The position numbers were made by a program, and so were the translations under genes. A stretch of DNA of 64,000 bases from assembly GCA_016795565.1 (NCBI GenBank), contig JAEUGW010000033.1, positions 62,001-126,000 on the forward strand, read 5' to 3'. Positions 9,235 to 17,346 of the stretch are shown here, in pieces; position 1 is the first letter of the stretch; each line of letters starts with the position of its first letter. The DNA comes from Opitutaceae bacterium. Its GTDB lineage: Bacteria > Verrucomicrobiota > Verrucomicrobiia > Opitutales > Opitutaceae. Under the pieces are notes generated by a model. It worked only from the letters and a program-made list of their open reading frames with translations, had not been told where the DNA came from and searched no databases.

Positions 9235-11373
9235 ATGACTCCGCCCGGACATTTCTGGCTGGCGAGCACGCTGACCTTGGTGGCAGTCGCCTGGCTGTTG
9301 CACCGGACTTGCTCCGCCCGCCCCGTTTCCGGCCGGCGGCTCGACCTCGAGGCGGCCGCGCTGCTGCTGCTCACCCTGCTGGCCTGGCGCTGGCCAGGCC
9401 TCTGCTCGTTGATCGATTTCAACCCGGACGAGAGCCAGCTTGCCGCCGGCGCCCTCACCCTGCTGCACGATCCCCTGTATTGGCGCTCCGTGGATGGCAC
9501 CACCTCCGGTCCCGTCAATTTCTACGCGCTGGTCCCGTTCCTCGTCTGGGATGGCTTGCCTGCTGTCTTCGCCACGCGGTTGGGCGGCGTGTTTTTTCTG
9601 TGGGGCGCGCTGGCCCTCACCTTCGCCTTCCTGCGCCGGGCCAGCGGCGCCGCCGCCGCGCTCCTGGGGCTGTTGCCGGCATGGCTCTTTGCCGCCGTGA
9701 CCACCGATTGGGATTTTGTCCACTGCTCGTCGGAACAGGCTTCCCTGCCGCTGATTGCCGGCTCCGCGCTGCTGCTGCTGACCGCCTCGCGCCTGGGCTC
9801 CCCTCCCTCCGGCTGGCGCTGGCAGCTGTCCGCGCTCTTCGCCGGCCTGCTGCCCTGGGCCAAGCTCCAGTCCGTGCTCTTCGCCGCAGCATTGGCCGCC
9901 GTGGCCGTGATCCTCACCCTGCGGGCGGAAGGCGCCAGCCTGCGGGCGCGGCTGCGCGCGCTCGCGATCTACCTCGTCTGGTTCCTCCTTCCGACCACAT
10001 TCTTCCTCGGTCTGGCCATTCCCGGGGGGCAGATGCGGCACCTGTTTGCGTCCTACATCCTCAACAACCTGATCTACGCCACCGCCCGGCCGGATCTTTT
10101 GGCGGCGGCCACGGGCCTGAGCCAGGCCGTCTGGCTCACGGGTTACTTTCCCTTGCTGCTGGCCACCACCCTGGCCCTGGCACTGCTGGGCGCGAGTGGA
10201 GTGCTCGCGGCCCGGCGCGGTTCCGTCTGGCTGCTGGGCGCAGGCTGGGGCGGGTTGCTGCTGGCCACCTACACCGCACTGAAGCCGGGTTTGCCGGCAC
10301 CGCATTACCTGTTCTATCTCCTCCTGCCCTGCGCGTGGCTGGCTGCCGCCTCCGTCCAGTGCTTGGGCGAAGGCTTCCCTCGCCTCCGGCCCGTGCTCAT
10401 CGGCTGGATCCTCGGAATCGGCCTGCTGTTGCCTCTCGCCCTCCGGCACCACCACGGGCCGCCCGACTTCTCGGTTTTCCAGCCGCCGCGGCATCAGCCC
10501 GATGACGAGCGCCTCGGCGCGATCCTCCGTGCATTCGCCCAGGAGGGCGACACCCTCGCGGTCTGGGGCTGGGCCCCACGGCTGTTCGTGTCCAGCCGTC
10601 TGCCCCAGGGCACCCGTGATGGCAACGCGGTGCGCCAAATCCAGATCTCGTCGCAGCGCGACAACTACTACCGGCCGCGCTTCATCGAGGACATGCAGCG
10701 CAACCGGCCCGCCCTCTTCGTCGATGCGGTGGGCCCGGGGCGCCTTGTGTTCCAGGAGCGCGCACACCTGGCCCACGATGCGTTTGGCGACATGGCGGCC
10801 GAGATGCGCGCGCACTACCGCTTCGTCGCCGACTGCTACAATGTCCGGATCTACGTGCGCGCCGATCTGCCGGCACAACGCCCGGAGGCCCTCCGGCGCC
10901 TCGAGGCCGCTCTGCACCTGGGCATCGCGGATGGCTCCGCCCAATGGAGCTGGCCCCTGCCGCCCGCCAACTTTCCCACGCGCTATCTCTACGGCCGGCA
11001 CGCCTGGCACCTGCAGACCCCCGCCGAATACAGCTTCCCCCTGCAGGGTGACGAACAGGCCTTCTATTTCACCTACGGCCTCATCCCTCAGTGTTACGTG
11101 CATGGCACAACGGATGGAGCCGAGCTGCGCCTGGAACTCATGGTGCCGCAACAGGAGCCACGTCTCCTCTTCCAGCGGTTCCTCGAACCCCGAAGCATCC
11201 CCGCCGACCGGGGCGTGCAGCGCGGACACCTGCTGTTGCCCGACCCCCTGCCCCCGGGCGCGAGCCTGCGCCTGCGCGCCCTGCCCGGCCCCCGCGGGGA
11301 CATGTCGTGGGACTGGGTCTTCTTCGGTGAGCCGCGCTTCGCCCGGGCGCTGCGCCACGGCGAGGCACCGTAG
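9235..11373 (+). CDS. Polytopic membrane protein, GT39/PMT-like, with accessory C-terminal domain
   Basis: The ATG at 9235 leads straight into a membrane segment; an earlier ATG at 9184 is possible. The 712-residue product has about eleven hydrophobic segments up to residue 410. The first loop NPDESQLAAGALTLLHDP has the Asp-Glu and spacing seen in ArnT/PMT-type GT-C enzymes, followed by SGPVNFYAL. The soluble C-terminal part ends with a module of about 110 residues (GTTDGAEL, PADRG, GDMSWDW) that matches the end of the 790-residue protein at 407. Function: probable transfer of a sugar from a lipid carrier to a glycan or protein outside the membrane (inference). Confidence 0.7.
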   Translation: MTPPGHFWLASTLTLVAVAWLLHRTCSARPVSGRRLDLEAAALLLLTLLAWRWPGLCSLIDFNPDESQLAAGALTLLHDPLYWRSVDGTTSGPVNFYALVPFLVWDGLPAVFATRLGGVFFLWGALALTFAFLRRASGAAAALLGLLPAWLFAAVTTDWDFVHCSSEQASLPLIAGSALLLLTASRLGSPPSGWRWQLSALFAGLLPWAKLQSVLFAAALAAVAVILTLRAEGASLRARLRALAIYLVWFLLPTTFFLGLAIPGGQMRHLFASYILNNLIYATARPDLLAAATGLSQAVWLTGYFPLLLATTLALALLGASGVLAARRGSVWLLGAGWGGLLLATYTALKPGLPAPHYLFYLLLPCAWLAAASVQCLGEGFPRLRPVLIGWILGIGLLLPLALRHHHGPPDFSVFQPPRHQPDDERLGAILRAFAQEGDTLAVWGWAPRLFVSSRLPQGTRDGNAVRQIQISSQRDNYYRPRFIEDMQRNRPALFVDAVGPGRLVFQERAHLAHDAFGDMAAEMRAHYRFVADCYNVRIYVRADLPAQRPEALRRLEAALHLGIADGSAQWSWPLPPANFPTRYLYGRHAWHLQTPAEYSFPLQGDEQAFYFTYGLIPQCYVHGTTDGAELRLELMVPQQEPRLLFQRFLEPRSIPADRGVQRGHLLLPDPLPPGASLRLRALPGPRGDMSWDWVFFGEPRFARALRHGEAP

Positions 11374-11422
11374 TCACGGCGGCTTGACCCTGGCGCGCCG
11401 CTCTGGCTCTGTCCTTCCCCGT

Positions 11423-12094
11423 ATGTCCAACCTCCAGCAGGAGCTCTCCCTGATCTACCACCGGCGCTTTTCCCGCACCGCCGCCTACCGCAATCGCGTC
11501 TGGCAGATCCTGACCAAGGAATTTTTCTCCCGCTGGGTGCGACCCGCCGACACCGTGCTCGACCTCGGCTGCGGCTACGGCGAGTTCATCAACAACATCG
11601 CCGCCGGCCGCAAGCTGGCCATGGATCTGAACCCCGACGCACCCCGGCACCTGTCGGCGGGGGTCGAATTCCTGCACCAGGATTGCTCCGCCCCGTGGGC
11701 GGTGGCCGAGAACTCGCTGGACGTCGTGTTCACCAGCAACTTCTTCGAGCACCTGCCCGACAAGCCCGCGCTGAACCGCACCCTCCAGCAGGCGCGTCGC
11801 GCGCTCAAGCCCGGCGGCCGCCTGATCGCTCTCGGGCCCAACCTCAAGTATCTGCACGGCCAGTATTGGGATTTCTACGATCACCACGTCTACCTCACCG
11901 AGGCCTCCCTCGGCGAGGCCATGGAGGTCGGCGGTTACCAGTTGGAGCTCTGCCAGCCGAAATTCCTGCCTTTCACCATGGTCGATGCTCCGGAATACCC
12001 GATGGGCTTCGTGCGCCTCTACCTTGCCCTGCCCCTGCTCTGGCAGGTGTTCGGCAAGCAGTTCCTCGTCATCGGGCGCAAGCCGCAGCCCTGA
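11423..12094 (+). CDS. Class I SAM-dependent methyltransferase
   Basis: The 223-residue protein starts at the ATG at 11423, after which homology-like sequence begins. Motif I VLDLGCGYGEF is at 45-55, the acidic residue at the end of strand 2 is in AMDLNPD, and post-motif FTSNFFEHLPDK and ALKPGGRL follow in the usual order of methyltransferase type 11/23 proteins. The acceptor cannot be read from the sequence. Lying between membrane glycan proteins and another methyltransferase 40 bases downstream, it probably modifies a sugar or lipid-linked intermediate. Confidence 0.85.
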   Translation: MSNLQQELSLIYHRRFSRTAAYRNRVWQILTKEFFSRWVRPADTVLDLGCGYGEFINNIAAGRKLAMDLNPDAPRHLSAGVEFLHQDCSAPWAVAENSLDVVFTSNFFEHLPDKPALNRTLQQARRALKPGGRLIALGPNLKYLHGQYWDFYDHHVYLTEASLGEAMEVGGYQLELCQPKFLPFTMVDAPEYPMGFVRLYLALPLLWQVFGKQFLVIGRKPQP

Positions 12095-12133
12095 GCGGGC
12101 CGGGGCTCCCGTCCCCTGCCGGCCTCCTCCGCC

Positions 12134-12751
12134 ATGCCTTTCCTTGAGTCCATCCACGGCCGCTACGTCTTCCGGCGGCGCGTCCGCGTGCTCAGCACCC
12201 ACCTGGCCGAGGTCATGCCCCCGGCGGCCAGCGTGCTCGATGTCGGCTGCGGCGACGGCCTCATCGCCAAGCTCATCATGGAGCGCCGCCCCGATGTGCA
12301 GTTGCAGGGCATCGACATCCTCGTGCGCCCGCACACCCATGTGCCGGTCGCCCCGTTCGACGGCCGCACCATCCCGCACCCGGACAAGAGCTTCGATTGC
12401 GTGATGTTCGTCGACGTGCTGCACCACACGCCCGATCCCCTGACCCTGCTGCGCGAGGCGGCGCGTGTCGCCCGCCGCGCCGTGATCCTGAAGGATCATT
12501 GTTGCGACGGCCTGCTGGCCGGGCCGACGCTGCGCTTCATGGATCGGGTGGGCAACGAGCGGCATGGCGTGGTGCTGCCCTACAACTACTGGCCGCAGGC
12601 CCGCTGGGAGGACGCCTTCCGCACGCTCGGCCTGCATCCGGAGGAGTGGCGGACGCGGCTGGGCCTGTATCCGTTCCCCGCCAGTCTCGCCTTCGACCGC
12701 TCGCTGCATTTCATCGCCCGCCTCGGCCGGGACGGACCGGCCGCCGCCTGA
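12134..12751 (+). CDS. Class I SAM-dependent methyltransferase
   Basis: A 205-residue protein with SAM-binding SVLDVGCGDGL at 33-43, GIDIL at the end of strand 2, FDCVMFVDVLHHTPDP at motif IV and a conserved Lys-Asp-His (LKDH) afterwards. It is a short Methyltransf_11-like enzyme. It follows the methyltransferase at 11423 by 39 bases on the same strand, and the epimerase at 12841 comes next, so sugar or polyprenyl-linked methylation is plausible. The substrate is unknown. Confidence 0.85.
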   Translation: MPFLESIHGRYVFRRRVRVLSTHLAEVMPPAASVLDVGCGDGLIAKLIMERRPDVQLQGIDILVRPHTHVPVAPFDGRTIPHPDKSFDCVMFVDVLHHTPDPLTLLREAARVARRAVILKDHCCDGLLAGPTLRFMDRVGNERHGVVLPYNYWPQARWEDAFRTLGLHPEEWRTRLGLYPFPASLAFDRSLHFIARLGRDGPAAA

Positions 12752-12840
12752 ATCCGGGGCCGGGCCTCGCCGCCCTGCGCCGCCGGGAAAAGACTGGCCT
12801 CCCCCCGCCCCCGGGCTATGTCTGAGCGCTCCTTTTTCCC

Positions 12841-13896
12841 ATGGCCAAGACCCTCCTCGTCACCGGTTCCTCGGGCCTCATCGGCTCGGAGGTCTGCGTT
12901 TATTTCGCCTCGCTCGGCTACACCGTCCACGGCGTGGACAACAACCAGCGCGCCGTCTTCTTCGGCCCGCAGGGCGACACCCGCTGGAACCAGCAACGCC
13001 TCGCCGCCGACCTGAAGGGCTTCGTCCACCACGAGCTCGACATCCGCGACCGCGCCGGCGTCCTCGCCCTCGTCAAGTCGGTCAAGCCGTCGGTCATCGT
13101 TCACACCGCCGCCCAGCCCTCGCACGACCGCGCCGCCGCGATCCCGTTCGATGATTTCGACACCAACGCCGTCGGCACGCTGAACTTCCTCGAGGCCGCG
13201 CGCCAGGCCTGCCCGGAGTCGCCCTTCGTGCACATGAGCACGAACAAGGTTTACGGCGACGCCCCGAACAGCATCCAGCTGGTGGAACAGGCCACGCGCT
13301 GGGACTACGCCGACCCGGCCTACGCCCACGGCATCCCCGAGACGTTCACCATCGACCAGTCGAAGCACTCGCTCTTCGGCGCGTCCAAGGTCGCGGCCGA
13401 CGTCATGGTCCAGGAATACGGCCGCTATTTCAACCTGCCGACCTGCGCGCTGCGCGGCGGCTGCCTCACCGGCCCCAACCACAGCGGCGTCGAGCTGCAC
13501 GGCTTCCTCTCCTACCTCGTGAAGTGCAACCTCGAGGGGAAGGAATACCGCGTGTTCGGCTACAAGGGGAAGCAGGTGCGCGACAACATCCACTCGCTCG
13601 ACGTGGCGCGCTTCATGGCGGCCTTCGTCGCGGCCCCGCGCGCGGGCGAGGTCTACAACCTCGGCGGCGGCAAGGCCAACAGCACGTCCATCCTCGAGGC
13701 CTTCAAGATCGCCGAGAAGTTCACGGGCAAGGCGCAGGTGCACACCTACGTCGAGCAGAACCGCGCCGGCGACCACATCTGCTATTACTCCGACCTGCGC
13801 AAGATGCGCGCGCATTACCCGAAGTGGGACATCACGCAGTCGCTGGAGGAAACCATCCGCCAGATCGTCGAGGCGTGGAAGACACGGCAGAAATAG
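12841..13896 (+). CDS. NAD-dependent epimerase/dehydratase, CDP-paratose 2-epimerase-like
   Basis: A 351-residue extended SDR. It has the N-terminal Rossmann motif [10 protein letters not shown] at 8-17, MSTNKVYGD at 132-140, and the family-typical [14 protein letters not shown] and [15 protein letters not shown]. The overall pattern is that of CDP-paratose/CDP-tyvelose 2-epimerase relatives. The position of the usual catalytic Tyr in YxxxK is Phe179 here (SLFGASK, Lys183), so the usual SDR proton-transfer residue is missing. This may be normal for the subfamily, but it makes the exact reaction uncertain. The next epimerase gene starts 13 bases after the stop, so both are probably made together. 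Confidence 0.8.
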   Translation: MAKTLLVTGSSGLIGSEVCVYFASLGYTVHGVDNNQRAVFFGPQGDTRWNQQRLAADLKGFVHHELDIRDRAGVLALVKSVKPSVIVHTAAQPSHDRAAAIPFDDFDTNAVGTLNFLEAARQACPESPFVHMSTNKVYGDAPNSIQLVEQATRWDYADPAYAHGIPETFTIDQSKHSLFGASKVAADVMVQEYGRYFNLPTCALRGGCLTGPNHSGVELHGFLSYLVKCNLEGKEYRVFGYKGKQVRDNIHSLDVARFMAAFVAAPRAGEVYNLGGGKANSTSILEAFKIAEKFTGKAQVHTYVEQNRAGDHICYYSDLRKMRAHYPKWDITQSLEETIRQIVEAWKTRQK

Positions 13897-13909
13897 CGCC
13901 CCTCCGGCC

Positions 13910-14983
13910 ATGCGCATCCTGATTACCGGCATCTGCGGCTTCGTGGGCAGCACCGTGGCCCGCGCGCTGCACGCCGCCGGGCACCAGGTCACGGGCTTCG
14001 ACAATTACATCCGCCCGGGCAGCGAGACCAACACCGCGCCGCTGGCGAAGCTCGGCATCAAGGTTCTCACCGCCGACCTGCGCGATGCCGCCGCCATGGC
14101 CGCGCTGCCGGCCGCCGATTTCGTGGTCGATGCCGCCGCCAATCCCAGCGTGCTCGCCGGGGTGGACGGCAAGACGAGCTCCAAGGAACTCGTGGACCAC
14201 AACCTCACCGGCACGATCAACGTCCTCGAATACTGCAAGGCCCACCGCGCCGGCTTCATCCTGCTCTCCACCAGCCGCGTTTACTCCATCGCCCCGCTGG
14301 CCGGCCTGGCCGTTGCAGCAGTCGACCACGCGTTCCGCCCGTCCCCTCAGTCGCTCACACCCTCCGTCCCTGGGTTGAGCCCGGCCGGACTCGGCGAATC
14401 CTTCCCCACCACCGCCCCCATCTCGCTCTACGGCGCCACCAAGCTCGCGTCCGAAGCGATGGCGCTGGAATACGGCGAGACCTTCGGCTTCCCGGTCTTC
14501 ATCAACCGCTGCGGCGTGCTCGCCGGCGCCGGGCAGTTCGGCCGCGCCGACCAGGGCATCTTCGCCTACTGGATCAACGCGTGGCTGCGGAAGCGCCCGC
14601 TCAAATACCTCGGCTTCGGCGGCCTCGGCCACCAGGTGCGCGACTGCCTCCACCCGCGCGACCTCGTGCCCGTGCTCGAAAAACAGTTCAAGGCGCCGAA
14701 GCTCCCCGTCGCGGACCGCCTCGCCAATTTCTCCGGCGGCGCCGCCTCGGCGATGTCGCTGCGGCAGTTGAGCGATTGGTGCGCCGCGCGCTTCGGCCCG
14801 CACACCGTGGCGCAAGACGGCACCCCGCGGCCCTTCGACATCCCGTGGATCGTGCTCGACCACGCCCGCGCCTCGGCTCTCTGGGACTGGCAGCCCGCCA
14901 CTCCCACGACCGCCATCCTCGAGGAAATCGCCGTCCACGCCGAGCAGCACCCCGGCTGGCTCGAGCTGTCCGCACCGCGCTAA
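13910..14983 (+). CDS. NAD-dependent sugar epimerase/dehydratase (extended SDR)
   Basis: A 357-residue protein with TGICGFVGS at 6-14, LLSTSRVYS around 118-126, catalytic YGATK (Tyr174, Lys178) and NRCGVLAGAGQFG, all typical of extended SDRs acting on nucleotide sugars. Unlike the preceding enzyme it keeps the catalytic Tyr. Residues 143-158 are a Pro/Ser-rich insert (PSPQSLTPSVPGLSP) encoded by pyrimidine-rich DNA similar to the repeats around 17308 and 18514. It may be repeat DNA absorbed into the gene just before the active site. The stop codon TAA is the first triplet of the repeat element at 14981. Product sugar unknown. Confidence 0.8.
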   Translation: MRILITGICGFVGSTVARALHAAGHQVTGFDNYIRPGSETNTAPLAKLGIKVLTADLRDAAAMAALPAADFVVDAAANPSVLAGVDGKTSSKELVDHNLTGTINVLEYCKAHRAGFILLSTSRVYSIAPLAGLAVAAVDHAFRPSPQSLTPSVPGLSPAGLGESFPTTAPISLYGATKLASEAMALEYGETFGFPVFINRCGVLAGAGQFGRADQGIFAYWINAWLRKRPLKYLGFGGLGHQVRDCLHPRDLVPVLEKQFKAPKLPVADRLANFSGGAASAMSLRQLSDWCAARFGPHTVAQDGTPRPFDIPWIVLDHARASALWDWQPATPTTAILEEIAVHAEQHPGWLELSAPR

Positions 14984-15120
14984 AGCAGTTCAAATTGAAG
15001 TATAGCCGGAACGGATTCGGGTGGGCGCCGGTTTCCACACCGGCGCCGGGGAGCGCAGCCTGTCGCCGATATGGAAATCGGCGACCACCTGTGGCTACAT
15101 CTTCATTTGAACTGCGCTAG
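14981..15120. repeat. 140-bp MITE-like element, copy 1, with three nested hairpins
   Basis: The ends are imperfect inverted repeats of about 27 bases: TAAAGCAGTTCAAATTGAAG on the left, and the complement of TAGCGCAGTTCAAATGAAG on the right. Inside are two stem-loops: GGCGCCGG/CCGGCGCC and GTCGCCGAT/ATCGGCGAC. A second copy, inverted and nearly full length, is at 27758-27896. No coding capacity. The first triplet is the stop codon of the epimerase gene at 13910. Confidence 0.85.
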
Positions 15121-15162
15121 CGCAGGCTTGCGGGGTTCGGTGGTTTTCCCCTGAGTTAGCCG

Positions 15163-15915
15163 ATGCCCGAGCCGGCTCCGCTCAAACTCTTTTCCGTCGT
15201 CATCCCCGCGCACAACGAGGAGGAATCCCTCCCGCCCACCGTGCAGGAACTGTATGCCGTGCTGGTGCGCGAGGGGGTGCCCCACGAGATCGTGGTGGTG
15301 GACGACGGCAGTAAGGACGGCACCTGGGCCGTCCTTCAGGACTTGAAACAAAGGGTGCCGACGCTGGCCCCCGTCCAGAACCAGGGCCTGCACGGCTTCG
15401 GCCGCGCCGTCATCTGCGGTCTCACCCACATGAAGGGCGACGCCTGCACCATCATGATGGCCGACGCCTCCGACTCGCCGGACCACGCCGTGCGCTACTG
15501 GCGGCTGCTCAACGAGGGCTGGGACTGCGTCTTCGGCAGCCGCTTCATCAAGGGCGGCGAGGTGATCGATTACCCGCGCGTCAAACTCTTCGTCAACCGG
15601 CTCGCCAATTTCCTCGTGCGCATCGGCTTCAACATCGCGCTCAACGACACGACCAACGCCTTCAAGGCCTACCGCCGCACCGTGATCGAGGGCTGCCGGC
15701 CCTTCCTGTCGCCCCATTTCAACCTCACCGTCGAGCTGCCGCTGAAGGCCATCGTGCGCGGCTACACCTGGACCGTGATCCCGATCTCGTGGCAGAACCG
15801 CAAATACGGCGAGGCCAAGCTCAAGATCAAGGAGATGGGCAGCCGCTACTTCTTCATCTGCGCCTACGTCTGGCTGGAGAAGTATTTCAGCCGCGGCGAC
15901 TACCGGAAAAAGTGA
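15163..15915 (+). CDS. Family 2 glycosyltransferase (DPM1-like)
   Basis: A 250-residue GT-A enzyme without membrane segments: VVIPAHNEEESLP near the start, nucleotide-binding VVDDGSKDGT at 45-54, and MMADASDSPD near 98-107, where the usual DxD metal motif is DAS. FGSRFIKGG and a basic C-terminus follow. It resembles dolichyl/polyprenyl-phosphate mannosyltransferase-type enzymes. It sits between two epimerases and an RmlD-like reductase, so it probably uses a sugar nucleotide made by these neighbours. The replaced third DxD position is worth noting but occurs in some GT2 families. Confidence 0.85.
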   Translation: MPEPAPLKLFSVVIPAHNEEESLPPTVQELYAVLVREGVPHEIVVVDDGSKDGTWAVLQDLKQRVPTLAPVQNQGLHGFGRAVICGLTHMKGDACTIMMADASDSPDHAVRYWRLLNEGWDCVFGSRFIKGGEVIDYPRVKLFVNRLANFLVRIGFNIALNDTTNAFKAYRRTVIEGCRPFLSPHFNLTVELPLKAIVRGYTWTVIPISWQNRKYGEAKLKIKEMGSRYFFICAYVWLEKYFSRGDYRKK

Positions 15916-15932
15916 TTCCGCCCGGGCGGAAT
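15915..15932 (+). terminator. Perfect palindrome at the end of the glycosyltransferase gene
   Basis: ATTCCGCCC followed by GGGCGGAAT forms an 18-base perfect inverted repeat that begins on the last base of the stop codon of the gene at 15163. There is no T-run after it, so an intrinsic terminator is possible but not proven; it may only stabilise the 3' end of the mRNA. Confidence 0.35.
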
Positions 15933-15958
15933 CATCCTGAGCGAAGCGAAGGATCCAT
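15931..15958. repeat. Single arm of the GCGAAGCGAAGGATCC repeat family
   Basis: The sequence ATCCTGAGCGAAGCGAAGGA matches one arm of the inverted repeats at 31891, 39750 and 56212. The second arm is not present here, so this is a half copy lying between two sugar genes. Confidence 0.7.
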
Positions 15959-15988
15959 CGAAACTGTCCTTCGAAAACCCCGGATTGA

Positions 15989-16023
15989 CCTCCCCTCCCT
16001 CCCTCATTCCCTTACTCCCTTCC
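15989..16023. repeat. Polypyrimidine repeat, left bracket of the RmlD-like gene
   Basis: A C/T-only tract containing CCCTCATTCCCTTACTCCCT lies immediately before the ATG at 16025. Its complement is found at 16885-16913, right at the end of the same gene, so the gene is bracketed by inverted repeats. Related tracts flank rmlB. Confidence 0.75.
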
Positions 16024-16024
16024 T

Positions 16025-16894
16025 ATGATCTATCTGCTCGGAGGTTCCGGTTATGTGGGCGCGGCTTACCAGGCGCTGCTGACGCGCAAGGGCGTCGCCT
16101 TTCGCAATTTGCGCCGGGCGGAGTTCGACTATGCCGACCGCGCCGCGCTCACCGCCCTGCTCCGCCGCGAGAAGCCGGAGTTCGTGATCAATGCCGCCGG
16201 CTACACCGGCAAGCCCAACGTGGACGCCTGCGAGCTGCACAAGTCCGAGTGCCTCATGGGCAACGCCGTCCTCCCCGGCACCATCGCCCTGGCCTGCGCC
16301 GACGCCGGCGTGCCGTGGGGCCACGTTTCCTCCGGCTGCATTTATTCCGGCCGCAACGCCGACGGCACCGGCTTCAAGGAGACCGACACGCCGAACTTCA
16401 CCTTCCGCACCAACCACTGCAGCTTTTACTCCGGCACCAAGGCGCTCGGCGAGGAAGTGCTGGCCGGCGCGCCCAACCTCTACGTCTGGCGCCTGCGCAT
16501 CCCCTTCAACGAGGTGGACGGCCCGCGCAACTACCTGACCAAGCTCATGCGCTACGCCTCGCTGCTCGACGCCGAGAACTCCATCTCGCAGCTCGACGAG
16601 TTCGTCGCCGCCACCTTCGCCTGCTGGGAAAAGCGCGTGCCCTTCGGCACCTACAACGTCACCAACCCGGGCCACGTCACGACCCGCGAGGTCGTGGACC
16701 TGATCAAGAAAACCGGCGTCTCGCACAAGGACTTCAAGTTCTTCACCGACGAGGCCGAGTTCATGCGCACCGCCGCCAAGACCCCGCGCTCCAACTGCGT
16801 GATGGACGCCACCAAGCTCGCCGCCACCGGCATCAAGCTCACCGAGGTGCACGCCGCGGTCGAACGCGACCTGCGGAGATGGGTAAAGGGGTGA
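16025..16894 (+). CDS. RmlD-like sugar nucleotide reductase/epimerase (SDR)
   Basis: A 289-residue protein with Rossmann motif GGSGYVGAAY at 6-15, INAAGYTGKPNVDACE, HVSSGCIYSG and catalytic YSGTK (Tyr135, Lys139). The order fits the RmlD substrate-binding family of NAD(P)-dependent reductases. With rmlB and rmlA downstream and no other rmlD seen, it could supply a reductase step for a dTDP-sugar, but the position among CDP-sugar-like epimerases leaves other substrates open. The last codons (WVKG, stop) lie inside a repeat arm, and the start is two bases after the other arm. Confidence 0.75.
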   Translation: MIYLLGGSGYVGAAYQALLTRKGVAFRNLRRAEFDYADRAALTALLRREKPEFVINAAGYTGKPNVDACELHKSECLMGNAVLPGTIALACADAGVPWGHVSSGCIYSGRNADGTGFKETDTPNFTFRTNHCSFYSGTKALGEEVLAGAPNLYVWRLRIPFNEVDGPRNYLTKLMRYASLLDAENSISQLDEFVAATFACWEKRVPFGTYNVTNPGHVTTREVVDLIKKTGVSHKDFKFFTDEAEFMRTAAKTPRSNCVMDATKLAATGIKLTEVHAAVERDLRRWVKG

Positions 16895-16913
16895 GGGAGT
16901 AAGGGAATGAGGG
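16885..16913. repeat. Polypurine repeat, right bracket of the RmlD-like gene
   Basis: GTGAGGGAGTAAGGGAATGA is the complement of the tract at 15989-16023. It covers the stop codon of the gene at 16025 and the first possible ATG (16907) of the next small gene. Confidence 0.75.
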
Positions 16914-16921
16914 CTTCAATC

Positions 16922-17290
16922 ATGGCCGCCAACGACAAGCTGCATCAATTCGGGGCGTATCAAAAAGCCTGCGCGTTGTTTGATCTCGTCGTAGCCGACC
17001 TGACTCCGCTCGCCCACAACCCCCTTTGCGCGCGGTTGGTCACCCAACAAGTCGCCTGCGCAGATTCCATCTCCGCGAACATCGAGGAAGGCTATGGTCG
17101 TCGCACCCGGAAGGACTACGCGCATTTTCTATCGATTGCCCGGGGTTCCGCCACCGAGACGCGCGGCCGCTACGAAAATCGCTTCAAGCACTGGCTCCCG
17201 TCCGAAACCATCGCCGCTCGCGTAGCGCTCTGCGAAGAAATTATCGCCATCTTGGGCGCCAGCATTGTCAAACTGCGCGCCACCGCTTGA
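16922..17290 (+). CDS. Four-helix bundle protein (23S rRNA intervening-sequence protein family)
   Basis: A 122-residue, mostly helical protein. [14 protein letters not shown] at the start, then [37 protein letters not shown] and a final helix match the small four-helix-bundle family first known from 23S rRNA intervening sequences. The ATG at 16922 is preferred over 16907 because the earlier one lies in repeat DNA. Family members are common inside sugar-nucleotide operons of free-living bacteria. Their role is not established; RNA or protein binding has been suggested. Its base composition is lower in GC than its neighbours, which hints at separate acquisition. Confidence 0.8.
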   Translation: MAANDKLHQFGAYQKACALFDLVVADLTPLAHNPLCARLVTQQVACADSISANIEEGYGRRTRKDYAHFLSIARGSATETRGRYENRFKHWLPSETIAARVALCEEIIAILGASIVKLRATA

Positions 17291-17307
17291 CCATCTTTTC
17301 CGATGCC

Positions 17308-17344
17308 CCCGTCCCTCATTCCCTCATTCCCCCACTCCCTCTCA
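17308..17344. repeat. Polypyrimidine repeat, left bracket of rmlB
   Basis: GTCCCTCATTCCCTCATTCC and the following CCCACTCCCT lie directly before the rmlB ATG. The complementary G-rich arm is at 18412-18444, just at the rmlB stop, so rmlB is bracketed like the gene at 16025. Confidence 0.75.
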
Positions 17345-17346
17345 GC

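Noticed and set aside
14981..15120. Riboswitch or tRNA-like gene
   Set aside because: The hairpins suggest structured RNA, but the terminal inverted repeats, the inverted second copy and the location after stop codons fit a repeat element better; no known riboswitch core was seen.
16907..16921. Earlier ATG for the four-helix bundle gene
   Set aside because: It lies within the polypurine repeat and adds only five residues (MRASI) not expected for the family.
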